A stretch of 64,000 nt of DNA. Origin: Pelecanus crispus. Lineage: Eukaryota > Chordata > Aves > Pelecaniformes > Pelecanidae. The translations under genes and the position numbers were made by a program. This document shows positions 32,930-43,000 of this stretch, one piece after another. Location of the stretch: NCBI RefSeq assembly GCF_030463565.1, contig NC_134649.1:34621044-34685043 (forward strand), in the 5' to 3' direction. The notes below the pieces were generated by a model. It saw only the letters and a program-made list of their open reading frames with translations. It did no database searches and was not told the DNA's origin. Positions within the stretch are counted from its first letter, which is position 1. Each line of letters begins with the position of its first letter.

Positions 32930-32935
32930 AATAAA
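32930..32935 (+). terminator. SEMA3B: SEMA3B polyadenylation signal AATAAA
   Basis: AATAAA lies 565 bases after the SEMA3B stop codon, following a GC-rich 3'UTR with an AT patch (AAATATTTATTAACG near 32623). It is the first canonical signal downstream on this strand. Confidence 0.7.
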
Positions 32936-33149
32936 GCAGAGGATTCAGCCCAGGGTCCCGTGTCTGCCCCAGAGCCCCAGGGCGCATGCAGGGTGGGCAG
33001 GTTGGTGCCCTACAGCAGGGAGCCCTGCTGGCACCCTGAGCCGAGAAGATTGGGGTGCTCAGCAGCACCTGGAGGGCTGAGGGGGGGCCAAGTCCTGCGG
33101 GGACATCACCAAGGCCGATGGGGTTCCCCTAGGCGTCCAGCACCGCACT

Positions 33150-33800
33150 CACACTTTCGTTTCTGGAAGCCGAAAACCGAAAGCGGACTCGGCGTTCCCC
33201 CAGCGCCGCCAGCCCAGCGCTTAAGGCAGTGACTGGAGGTGGCCTCACGGTCTGCTGCCTCCCACTGTCTGCAGCGGCACCAGGGCCCCCAGTGACACCA
33301 GTGCCAGCCATGTCCCAGCGCTGGCTGCACCCCAGCCCGGGCACTTGAGCCCCCGGCGCGGGTGCTGGTGCAGGCAGGGCACCCCCAGCCCCCAGGCAGG
33401 GCCTGGTGCAGGGTGGGACGCTGCCTCCGGCCAGCCAGGCACCCAGGGGAGACCCTGTGCCACCGCGGACACCCCGGGCTGCGAGTTCCTGCAGCACCCC
33501 AGACCCAGCCTGCAGGCGGCTGCCTGCGCTGCCACCACCGCCAGCACTGCTGCCCCTCGGCTGGATGCCAGGGTGATGGCGGTGCTGCACAGCCCCTCCT
33601 GCCCCCTCCCAGCCCCTGCAGCGGTGGCACCGGGGACACCCAAGGGACCCCGTGGGTAGGAGCCCACCCGGGGAGCCGGGCCGGGACGAGGCGAAGCCCT
33701 GGGGCCGGGTCCAACTTAACTCCCCCGCCGTGCTGCCCTGGGGGCGGTGGCCCGGGAAGGTTTAAAGGCTGCTGCAGGCAGGAGCAGGCAGAGGATGGAG
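33150..33800 (+). pseudogene. Inverted partial copy of the OASL promoter and 5' leader, no coding part
   Basis: Read on plus, this stretch parallels the OASL upstream region read on minus. In order it has an IRF-type element GAAAACCGAAAGC (33172-33184), CTTAAGGCAG (33220-33229; OASL 37264-37255), a single sequence resembling one unit of the 53-bp minisatellite near 33288-33320, then GGGGCGGTGGCCCGGGAAGG, GTTTAAAG (33760-33767; OASL GTTTAAAA 36239-36232) and GCAGGCAGGAGCAGGCAGAG. The last 100 bases align to OASL with few differences. An ATG follows near 33795, but its frame does not resemble OAS exon 1. It points toward the OASL 3' end, so any transcript would be antisense to OASL. It is best read as a relic of an inverted OAS/OASL duplication. 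Confidence 0.7.
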
Positions 33801-34014
33801 CTGGGTTTTTTTTCTGAGGTCCAGCTGGCACCCCGACCCCGCCGGGCACCCCGGACTCAGGCAGCACCGCTGCTCTGTCCCTGTGCCATCCCAGCAGCTG
33901 CTGGCATTGAGGTCCCCCCCTCATCCCAATAGGGTCCCCCCTTAACTATCCCCCCCACCCATGCCACTTGGCACTGTCCCCAACCCAGCCAGCAGCACAA
34001 GGATCTATGAAGCA

Positions 34015-34020
34015 TTTATT
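34015..34020 (-). terminator. OASL: OASL polyadenylation signal AATAAA
   Basis: The reverse complement of TTTATT gives AATAAA 77 bases beyond the OASL stop codon, implying a short 3'UTR. Confidence 0.75.
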
Positions 34021-34096
34021 TTCCATGAGACAGGGCAGGTACAGTAGTGTGGGCTTGTGCCAGGGGCGATGCTCAGGAGGGCAAGCAGGCAAGGAA

Positions 34097-36149
34097 CTAG
34101 GGGTGCTGGGGGCCTGTGCCTCCCCGGAGCCGCAGGAGCATGAAGATGGTGCTCCTGGGCTGGACGTCATAGTGCGCCAGCGTGTGCCGGTCCTCCAGCT
34201 CCCTGGAGCCATACGTCAGGCGCTGCTGGTCAGCGGGAGGCCCGTGCTCAGTGTGGATCTGCTCCTTCAGCTGCCGGACAGTGTCGGTGGGCTTCACCAT
34301 GTAGGTGGTGGTCCGGTTCTTGTCGTCCTTCACAAAGACCTCCATCTTCTGGGGCTCAGTCTGCAGCAGCACCAGTGTGGTACTGTAGAAGATGCCATAG
34401 GTAGCCAGGGTCTTGTCATCCTCCAGGATGAGGTTGCTCCTGTTCGGCTCCTGCTGTGCCAGGCGCTGCCTGTACCAGGGGATGCCCCACGCCTCCTCGA
34501 TCATCTCCTTCAGCTGCCGGATGGTGGTGCCTGGGCTGACGGTCCTGCTCAGTCCGGTGCCCACCAGCTGCCTCACCTCAATCCTCACAGGCCGGGCTGG
34601 CTGCAGGGACAGGAGAGTGGGTGGGTAAAGCTGGCAGGGGCAGGGGCAGGGGGGCCACGATGCATGCGGGCGCAGGCAGCCTTACCTGCACGTCCCAGGA
34701 CCGGGCAGTATTGACGCAGGGCAGCGAACAGTGGCGGGCAGCTTCCTGTGCCACCAGGTCCCAATTCTTGCCTTGGCCCAGGATCCCTGTGGGGTCGGCA
34801 GGGTCCAGGATGACAGGGCTGCGAACACAGAGGGTGGGGGCTGCCATCAGCCCCAGGCAGTGCCATGGGGCAGGTGGCATGGGTCACACCAGGCATGGTC
34901 CTCACCGGGGACTGTGCAGCAGCCTCTTCACGTGGGCACCGATCTGGCTGTGCTGGAGTGAGTAGTATGTCTCCCAGTAGATGCAGAGCTCCCGGTACCG
35001 TCGCAGCAGCTCCAGCACCGTACGGAAGCCCTCGGCCATGACGAAGGACTCACAGGAGCGCGTCCCCTCCTCCCAGGCATAGATGGTCAGCAGCTCCAGG
35101 GCATACTTGGGGGGCAGGTCTGCGGTGCGGTACCGTGGCTTCAGCATCTGGGGAGAAGATGGGGATGGGGGTGAGACCTGGCTGGGGCAGGTGCCCAGTG
35201 GGTGTTGGGGAAGCCAGGCAGCCCCTCACCTCCTTGTACCAGTGCTTGACCAGGCGCAGGAGGTTCTTCAGCTTGGCAGGGTAACGCTTCACAAACTTCT
35301 TCTGCAGCTCAGTGAAGCAGGGGGAGAACTCCCCGGGGTCACTGCTGGCCTTCAGGAGCTCCACATACACCCCCGCATCTGGCAGGACATCCTGGCTCAC
35401 CTGTCCTGTGGGGCAAGAAGGAGGGTGAGAGCCATCCCGGTGCTGATGCCCCAGCCCAGCCCCATGCCAGCTCACACCCCTTACCCAAGGCATCGTAGGC
35501 GGGCAGAATGTCCACCTCGATGGACTCCAAGTTCTCCTTGGACTGGAGGGTGAGGCTGAGGGAGCGCGGCGTATTGCCAGGACCCTTGTACCGGGGCTCG
35601 CTGATGTCCACAGTGAACGTCAGGCTCTGCTTGCAGGCGTGCAGCCTCCTCTCAATCAAATTCAGGATATAACTTCTATCCTGCTTCTGCTGCTGGTAGC
35701 TGGAGAAGCAGCTGAGGAACAGCACCACATCGGCGTCAGAGTTGTTCCGCAGGGCTGTGCCCTTGCCTGCCGAGCCACCCTGCAGAGAGATACCCTGCCT
35801 GCTCAGCACCGCTGCCCGTCAGCACAGGGATCACCTGTCACCATTCCTGGAGCTGCCAGGGGATACCGAGGCAGGGCAGGAGCTGGAGCAGCGGGACAGA
35901 GGGAAGGGTGGCAGCAAGGGTGCCAGCTATCCCCCAAGCTGAGCCCCCCCCCACCTTGACGGTCTTGTGGACACGAATGTTGGTCTCGAAGCAGTCCTCC
36001 TTCAGGAAGTCGCAGATCTGCTTCACCGTCTGCTTCACCTGCTTGCAGAAAGCCGTGCTGGGCTGCAGAACGTCCGCGATCCAGCCGTCCAGCTTGTTGG
36101 CGGGCACCGTACTCAGCCCGTTTGTGGATGTCATCGCCCACAAATCCAT
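34097..36149 (-). CDS. OASL: OASL, 2'-5' oligoadenylate synthetase with two ubiquitin-like domains
   Basis: Interferon-induced antiviral enzyme: dsRNA binding triggers synthesis of 2-5A, which activates RNase L (family knowledge). Six exons: 35955-36149, 35485-35779, 35230-35405, 34906-35147, 34686-34818, 34097-34600, all GT-AG and in phase, giving 514 residues. The catalytic core has GGSAGKGT (66-73), the Asp pair in SDADVVLF (D80, D82) and the third Asp in EVDILPAYDALG (about 155), so the metal-binding triad is intact, unlike human OASL. OAS1_C helices follow (KYALELLTIYAWEEG). The last exon encodes UBL1 (about 352-428) and UBL2 (about 431-508). UBL2 keeps the ubiquitin-type end LRLRGG at 503-508, followed by TGPQHP. 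The start is the first ATG of exon 1. An ISRE lies upstream. Confidence 0.93.
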
Positions 36150-36243
36150 CTGCCCTCTCCTGCCTTGCAGCCTCCCCTCTGCCTGCTTCTGCCTGCAGCT
36201 GTCTCTCTGCCTGCTCCTGCCTGCATCAGCTTTTAAACCTTCC
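36150..36243 (-). promoter_or_regulatory. OASL: OASL proximal promoter with TATA-like box and CAGGCAG-rich leader
   Basis: On minus, GTTTAAAAGC (36239-36230) is followed by a leader made of GCAGGCAGGAGCAGGCAGAG-type repeats up to the ATG. The spacing suits initiation near 36205. The whole segment has an inverted near-copy at 33690-33795. Note also CCACCTTAAGTGCCCGG just upstream, on minus near 36275. Confidence 0.5.
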
Positions 36244-36344
36244 CCGGCCACCGCCCCGATAGCATCACCGCCGGGCACTTAAGGTGGCCCCGGCCCCGGT
36301 GCTTCACATCGCCCGGCCCCCGGTCCGGCTCCCCGGGGGTCCTG

Positions 36345-37200
36345 GTGTCACCCCCGGCAGTGGGACGTGGCTGGTGCCAGCGCCACCGCGGGGGGCTGAT
36401 GTCACCCCTGCCAATGGGATGTGGCTGGTGCCAGTGCCACCGGGGACCTGGTGTCACCCCCTGCAGTGGGACGCGGCTGGTGCCGGTGCCACTGGGGGTC
36501 TTGGTGTCACCCCCGGCAGTGGGACGCGGCTGGTGCTGGTGTCACCGAGGGAGGCCTGGTGTCACCCCAGCCAACGGGACGTGGCTCATGCCAGTGCCAC
36601 TGGGGTCCTGGTGTCACCCCCGGCAGTGGGACGTGGCTGGTGCCGGTGCAACTGGGGGTCCTGGTGTCACCCCCGGCAGTGGGACGTGGCTGGTGCCGGT
36701 GCAACTGGGGGTCCTGGTGTCACCCCCGGCAGTGGGACGCGGCTGGTGCCGGTGCCACCGGGGGTCCTGGTGTCACCCCCGGCAGTGGGACGCGGCTGGT
36801 GCCGGTGCCACCGGGGGTCCTGGTGTCACCCCCGGCAGTGGGACGCGGCTGGTGCTGGTGTCACCGAGGGAGGCCTGGTGTCACCCCAGCCAACGGGACG
36901 TGGCTCATGCCAGTGCCACTGGGGTCCTGGTGTCACCCCCGGCAGTGGGACGTGGCTGGTGCCGGTGCCACCGGGGGTCCTGGTGTCACCCCCGGCAGTG
37001 GGACGTGGCTGGTGCCGGTGCCACCGGGGGTCCTGGTGTCACCCCCGGCAGTGGGACGTGGCTGGTGCCGGTGCCACCGGGGGTCTTGGTGTCACCCCTG
37101 CCAATGGGACGTGGCCGGTGTTGGTGTCACCGGGGGAGGCCTGATGTCACCCCCTGCAGTGGGACGTGGCTGGTGCCGTGCCACGGGGGGTCCTGGTGCC
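36345..37200. repeat. 53-bp minisatellite between the OASL ISRE and its proximal promoter
   Basis: About sixteen head-to-tail units containing GTGTCACCCCCGGCAGTGGG and then CGTGGCTGGTGCCGGTGCCA. Starts at 36611, 36664 and 36717 give an exact 53-base period; a few units are slightly longer. Two variants differ (GGTGCAACTGG against GGTGCCACCGG), and a higher-order block near 36535-36605 recurs near 36855-36925. Because 53 is not a multiple of three, all plus frames are open and give false proteins of 230-480 residues. There are no unique spacers, so it is not a CRISPR-like array. Confidence 0.92.
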
Positions 37201-37321
37201 CCCCCAGGGCGGAGGGTGGGGGCAGGCAGTACGGGCAGGATGCTCATGCCCGCGCTGCCTTAAGTGCCGGCTGCGGCAAGAGCCGGGAAACGGGAGTTTC
37301 TATTTCTATTTTCCATTTTTC

Positions 37322-37333
37322 GGTTTCGGTTTC
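37322..37333 (-). promoter_or_regulatory. OASL: ISRE / IRF-binding site upstream of OASL
   Basis: On minus the sequence reads GAAACCGAAACC, matching the ISRE core GAAANNGAAA (established consensus). It lies among further GAAA motifs (GAAAAATGGAAAATAGAAA). CTTAAGGCAG follows about 60 bases downstream. It lies about 1.1 kb from the proximal TATA-like box because the 53-bp array intervenes. Either transcription starts near here with the array in a leader intron, or the site acts at a distance. Confidence 0.65.
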
Positions 37334-37544
37334 TGACTTCCCCGGCTGTAAACGAAAGGTGCGAAGAGGTCCCTGCGGCGGCTCTGGCCCCGCTCCCAGT
37401 CCCTCCCATCCCCCATGCGGGGCCGTGGGAGCCGTGGGCAAGCCCGGGTGCCGCGGGGTGAATGCCCAGGGGCAGCCCCGCTTGCCTGCACTGGGTCATC
37501 CCGGAAAACTGGGAAGAGCCAAAAAATCTGAAACTCAGGCCTGG

Positions 37545-38195
37545 AAACTCAGGGCAGGGGCAGGCAGGGGCAGTGGGCAGGAGCAGGGGCAGGCAGGGGG
37601 TCAGGGCATGGGCAGAAGACAGGCAGGGGGTAGGGAGAGGAGGTGGGAAGGGGCAGAGATGGGGACAGGGACAGGGGCTGGCACAGGGAAAGTGGCAGGA
37701 CAGGAGCAGGGACAGGGATACAGGCAGGACCAGCGACATGGCCAGAGCAGGGATATGGGTGGGAGCAGGGACGGGTGTCCCCTCTAGTGTTGGGTAACAA
37801 CGGGGCAGAGACTGGGGCAGAAATATGGGCAGCGGCAGGGATATCGGCAGGAATGTGGACAGGGGCAGGAGCAGGGATATCGGCAGGGATGTGGGCAGGG
37901 GCAGGGGTAGAGACAGGGACAGGGATATGGGCAGTGTTAGGGGCAGGGACAGCGACAGGGGCAGAAATGGGGACAGGAGCAGGTATTTGGGTAGGGATGG
38001 GGCAGGGATACAGGCAGGGGCAGGGAAAAGGACAGGAGCAGGGATATGGGCAGGTATGCAGACAGGGGCAGGGACAGGTGGAGGGACAGGGGCAGGGATA
38101 CGGGCAGGGACAGGGGAAGGGGCAGGGATGTGGGCAGGGAGAGGGGAAGGGACCAGCAGCAGGGACAAGGGGGCAGAGCTGTGGACAGAGACAGG
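37545..38195. repeat. G-rich simple array (GGGGCAGGGACA type), left part
   Basis: About 650 bases of purine-rich units based on GGGGCAGG, GGGACAGG and GGATATGGGCAGG on plus. It has high G-quadruplex potential on plus. The same kind of array resumes at 39470-39835, so the intervening LTR-like DNA seems to have split one array. Open frames across it are artefacts. Confidence 0.8.
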
Positions 38196-38196
38196 T

Positions 38197-38830
38197 GTCA
38201 CAAGTGTTTCACACCTGGCCTGTGTGGCCCAAGAAGTGAGGCCAGGACGCCAAGGCGAGAACAAGAGTCATTCTTTATTTGTGCCCATGGGGTGTCCCAG
38301 CAAAATTGGGGCACCCCAAATGTGGTTTCACACGTGGCTCTCACACTCTTTGAGCATTGGGGTACAGCACAGTTCAACCAATCCCTACTTTACCCCCCCC
38401 CACCTGCTTTGCAAAGCTACTGCAATTCTATGGCGTCATCATCCTTCTTTCCTCATCCATGTGTCCTTGCAGTCGGCCTTGCTACAGGTACTTATCTGTG
38501 AGGCCAGATGATGGGCATGTCTTAGGGAGGTGTTGGAGGGGCTGGGGTGCTGGCCTTACATTGGGAGTCCAGGGCTAGCCTTCATCCTTTGTGGTGGGGC
38601 TCTCCTCCTCCTCCTCCTCCTCCTCGCAACAAGCTGGGGTCTTGTAGCCATGCCTACTGAACCATAGCTATGAAGTACACAACATAAACTACACAAGTAT
38701 ATATCTTAAGATAAGTTCATGCAATTTCGTACTATAAAGATGAATTGGTACTGTTGTAGAAGTCACTGCCTAGCTCAAACGGAGTCCAATACACAGTAGG
38801 AGTAGCAAGGCTTGCTAAAGCCTTAGGCCA
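38197..38830 (-). mobile_element. Fossil LTR-like retroviral fragment, minus orientation
   Basis: This AT-richer block starts abruptly after the G-rich array with TGTCACAAGTG. Read on minus it ends in a region with AATAAA (38279-38274) and a U5-like end reaching CTTGTGACA, as in solo LTRs of endogenous retroviruses. A (TCC)n run lies at about 38596-38626. No internal viral genes are seen. It looks like an old, broken element; the family is not determined (ERVL-like is a guess). Confidence 0.4.
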
Positions 38831-38864
38831 CAGGCTGTGAACTCTCACCTAGGTACGCTGACCA

Positions 38865-39300
38865 TATGCTGAACTTTTGCTTAGCTACATGAAGGAAAGC
38901 GCCGAAACTGGTGCAAACCAGAAAGAGAAGATAGCCACAACCTTCAGCAGAAGCTGCATCCATTCAGATAAGAAAAGGAACGTGCCACCCAGAGACAGAG
39001 AAAGGAACCCACGAGGAATGAGAAGAGCCCAGACCCAAATATTGCTCTTGGACCGAACAGCCACATGAGGGGAGGGGAACTTAAATTGTAAGGGTATAAT
39101 TGCCCAGGGATTTCTTTGTTCAGGGCCCCTCTCTGGAGGCACCCGGCTCAAGCTGTGTTTTACCACTGTACCACTCAATAAATTCATCTGGTGTACATCG
39201 TGTTGGAGACTCTGCTTCAGGGAAACCTGGGGTTGAGCCTGAGGGGAGAGAAAGCACCCAAGAGTGGGCACGTGTGAGCAAGGAGTCGAAAAGGGGCACC
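38865..39300 (+). mobile_element. Fossil LTR-like retroviral fragment, plus orientation
   Basis: An AT-richer segment with a U3-like part, AATAAA at about 39178-39183 shortly followed by a GT-rich stretch (TGGTGTACATCGTGTTGG), and a U5-like end, all on plus. No gag, pol or env frames are present. It lies back to back with the minus-oriented fragment to its left. The element is broken and probably old; its exact edges are uncertain. Confidence 0.4.
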
Positions 39301-39469
39301 CGTCAGCTCAACGCAGCAGCCTGCTGCAAAGAGACTCCAGTCCTAGCACCCTTAGCTGCTAGCACGCAACGCCTGGAATGGCGTGCGAATGCTCGGGCAG
39401 CGGCTTCTCCTTTGGCAGGTACACTAGTTGGGAATGAGGTTTTCCTAATGAGAGGCAGCCAGGGGCAGA

Positions 39470-39835
39470 AGGGACATGGGCAGTGACAGTGATGGGCCAG
39501 GGGTGGAAACAGCGACAGGACAGGGGCAGGGGCAGAGGTACAGGCAGGGGCAGGGATAGGAGCAGGAGCAGGGGCAGGGGCAGGGGTACAGGCAGGGGCA
39601 GGGATAGGAGCAGGAGCAAGGGCAGGGGCAGAGGTACAGGCAGGGGCAGGGATAGGAGCAGGGGCAGGAGCAGGGGTACAGGCAGGGGCAGGGGTACAGG
39701 CAGGGGCTGGAGCAGGAGCAGGGGCAAGGGCAGAGGTACAGGCAGAGGCAGGGATAGGAGCAGGGGCAGGAGCAGGGGCAGGGGCAGGGGCGGGGGCAGG
39801 GGCGGGGCCTGGTCCGCAGACAGGGGCAGGGCGAG
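39470..39835. repeat. G-rich simple array (GGGGCAGGGGCAGG type), right part
   Basis: Hexamer-based GGGGCA/GGAGCA units with GGTACAGGCA interruptions run into the IFRD2 CpG island. This probably continues the left array. It has strong G-quadruplex potential. Minus-strand frames of 400-700 codons across it are proline/cysteine artefacts. Confidence 0.8.
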
Positions 39836-40063
39836 GCACAGGGCCAGGCCGCCATCGCCGCCATCGCCGCCGGCCGGGCCGGCCGCCCCGCGCGCTGCCT
39901 GCCGGGAGCTGCGAGCCGCGGCGCCGCGCGAGGCGCATGCGCAGGTGGCGGGCGGCGGGCGCTCCCAGGGGGCCGCGCGGCGGGGCGGGGGGCGGAGCCC
40001 TGGGCGGGGCCAGGGGCGGGGCCTCCCGCCCGGGGAGGGGCGCGGGGTCCGCGCGCGCCGGCC
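39836..40063 (+). promoter_or_regulatory. IFRD2: IFRD2 CpG-island promoter
   Basis: A TATA-less CpG island with GC boxes (GGGGCGGGGCC, GGCGGGGC) directly upstream of the IFRD2 ATG and continuing through intron 1. The pattern suits a housekeeping gene. GGCGCATGCGCAGG (about 39930-39943) resembles an NRF1 site (consensus GCGCATGCGC). Confidence 0.55.
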
Positions 40064-43000
40064 ATGCCGCGCTCCCGCCGAGCCGCGCGCCGTGAGTGGG
40101 GGCTCGGGCGCGGTGCAGGGCGGGAAGGCGGCGGAGCGGGGCGGGCGGCTGCGGGCGGCAGGGCCGGGGGGACCGCGACGGGACGGGACGGGACGGGGCG
40201 GGGCCGCTGGGCTGGGCTGGGCCGGGCCGGGTCGGGCCGAGCCGGGCCTCCCCTCCGTGCCCTGCCCTGCCCTGCCCCCCCGGCAGCGGGGCGCGGGGGT
40301 CCGCACAGGCCCCATGGCCCGCACAGGCCCCATGGCCCGCACAGGCCTCGGGCCTCCGCCTCGGCGGCCCCCGCGCCGCCTCCCCCCCGTGCGGCCGGGG
40401 CCGGGCTGACGGGGGCCTGTCGCCACCCCCGCCGCAGGTGGCCCTGGCAGCGCCCGGGCGGGCTCTCCCGCCAGCGAGGAGGAGGCCGGCAGCGAGGTGC
40501 TGAGCCACTGCAGCAGCGCCAGCGAGGGGGCCAGCCCCGCCGAGGAGGGCGCAGGTGAGCCCCGGGGGCTGCCCCGCTCCACCGCGTCCCCCTCCGCGTG
40601 TCCCCGCGGGTGGCGGGGCTCTTGCTGTGTGTCCCCACCCGTGGGCCCCCTGCCGCCTTCGCGCCCAGGCACCTGCGTGACGCGGGTGCCGCCCCGGCAG
40701 GGAGCGAGGCGGCGGGTGAGCAGGGCCAGGAGGAGGAGGCAGAGGACAGGCTGAAGGAGCACATGGACAACCTCCTGGACAAGAGGTGAGGAGCGGCTGT
40801 CACCCCCCGCGGGCACGCCTGGCCCGCTGCCCGTCCCTGCCGGCGCTGCCAGCCGGGGACAGGGACGTGCCCCGTCCCGGGCCACCCCGCCCTGTCACCT
40901 CCCGCGGTCTTTCGCAGCGCCAAGACGCGGCAGGTGGCACTGCAGAGCCTGCGCCTGGCCTTCTCCTCCAAAACCCTCTCCGAGTTCCTGCTGGAGCGCC
41001 GCCTCACGCTCACCGACTCCCTCGAGAAATGTCTCAAGAGAGGTCTGGGTGCGGGCGGGCGCCAGGGCTGGGGGTTGCAGGGCTGGTGACGGATGTCTGA
41101 GGGAGGTCTCTCGTGCTGCCTGCAGGTAAAGGGGAGGAACAGGCGCTGGCGGGCACCGTCCTCACCCTCCTCTGCCTCCAGATGGGCTCCGGCCTGGAGG
41201 GGGAAGAGGTGTTTCGCAGCCTGAAGCCCCTGCTCGTCAGCATCCTGACAGACAGCACAGCCAGCCCCAGCGCCCGGCGGAGCGTAAGGCCCGGCCCCTT
41301 TCCTCCTGGGTGTGGGGGCACCTCGGCGGTGGAGAGAGCCCAGGCGATGCCTTTGGGGGCCCCTGCATTTGTGGAGGGCAGCAGGATTGGGTGCTGTGGG
41401 GGAGCAGTGGGGTAAAGCAGGGGCACCCTGACCCTGCTTCCCCTTGGGCAGGTGCTGGGTCTGGCCTGGCACTGCCTCCTCTGACTGCCTTTTCCCCGTG
41501 TCTCTTGCCAGTGTGCAACGGCCCTGGGCATGTGTTGCTACATTGCTGCTGCTGACCTGGAGGTAACTGCGCTGGGTGTCATCTGTATCCCTGCCAGAGG
41601 GCACCCCGGCGGCTGCCGTGCCACCCACCCTCAGTCCGTGGTGCCGGGGCAGCTTGGAGCTGAGCTGGGGGGGAAGCCTGCCTCGCAGAGATGGGGTGTC
41701 CTGGGTGGAGGAGTCCCTCCTGCCCTGAGGAGCTCCTGGTGCCCCTGGGCAGGGTGGGTCCCCTTCGGTCCCCAGTGCGTAGCTTCGCTTTGGCGTCTTC
41801 CTGGCAGCTGTGGCCTGACAGGTGGGTTTACCCCCTCCAGGACCTGGTCTCGTGCCTGTCCTGCTTGGAGGGCGTCTTCAGCCCCCCCAGCACAGGCGAG
41901 GGGGACTCGACACCCGCCCAGCACGGCCCTCTGCACTGCAGCGCGCTCCAGTCGTGGTCCCTGCTCCTCACCATCTGCCCCCCCTCCCACATCAAGAGCA
42001 TCTTGGACAAGTGAGTAGGGTGTGAGGGGTGCGGGGGCTGGTGTGGGGCAGCCGGCTGTGGATGGGGGAGCCTCTGGGGTGGCACCCGGCCCCCCTGACT
42101 GCCCTTCTGCCTTCCTGCCCCAGTCGCTGGCTGAAGCTTCCCCCGCTGCTGTCCAGCAGCAGCGTTGCGCTGCGTATCCTGGCTGGGGAAACCATTGCGC
42201 TGGTCTTTGAGCTGGCCCAGGACATGGAGGTATGATGGGGTGCTGTGGCGGCAGGAGGTAGCGGGTGGGCAGGCAGCAGAGCAGCCAGGAGCTGCTGGCA
42301 CCAGGACCCTGCCCGTGCCCCAGCTGAGTTGGCACTGGTGGCACTGGGATGCACCAGGCTGGCATCACCAGCAGGTGCCAAGGCAGAGGGCCTGGCCCTG
42401 GTGATCCCCCAGCCCCATCCTGGTGATGGCTGTGGTGGGCAGTGCCTGGACCCACGTCCTCTCCAAACCCCCCTGTTTTTTTGGCAGGAGGACTTGTGCC
42501 ACCAAGATACAGAGTTCCTGTGTGCCCAGCTAAAGGTCCTGGCTACGGAGAGCAACAAGTACCGAGCCAAGATGGACCGACGGAAGCAGCGCTCCATCTT
42601 CCGGGACATACTGCGCTTCATCGAGGTACTGGAGGCTGGCGGTGCCCTTTCAAGCCCGTGGCCATGCAGCTGCTGCCCAAATGCCTGGCAATTCCCCTCT
42701 CTCTGCTGAGAGCTGGGGGATGCTCAGGGCTGGTGCCCAGCTTATTGCTATGCCCCTCTCTCCGCTCAGAGCGGGGAGTACCAGGAGGAGACCATCCGAT
42801 TTGGCCTGGAGTGCATGTACCTGGACAGCTGGGCACGCCAGCGGACCTACCAAGCCTTTAAAGAGGTGCTAGGCTCCGGCATCCGCCACCACCTCCAGGT
42901 AGGGGACGGGCGGCCATGCCGGGGGCTGCTGGGCTGGTGCTGGTGGGTGCTGACAGGCCTCTGCTTCTGCAGAACAACGAGCTGCTACGGGAGATCTTCG

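Noticed and set aside
33795-33932. Short frame starting MELGFFSEVQ as a surviving OAS exon 1
   Set aside because: Although preceded by an OASL-like leader, the residues do not resemble OAS exon 1, and no donor in the right place was found.
34097-36149. OAS1 instead of OASL
   Set aside because: The last exon encodes two ubiquitin-like domains, which define OASL.
36345-37200. CRISPR-like array
   Set aside because: Units are contiguous with no unique spacers, in a vertebrate genome.
36284-37787. Long plus-strand open frames of 280-480 codons near OASL
   Set aside because: They read through the 53-bp minisatellite, whose unit length opens all three frames in rotation. No splice sites or family resemblance.
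39303-41628. Minus-strand frames of 400-730 codons over the IFRD2 promoter
   Set aside because: Antisense to the G-rich array and IFRD2 exons; proline/cysteine repeats from the array.
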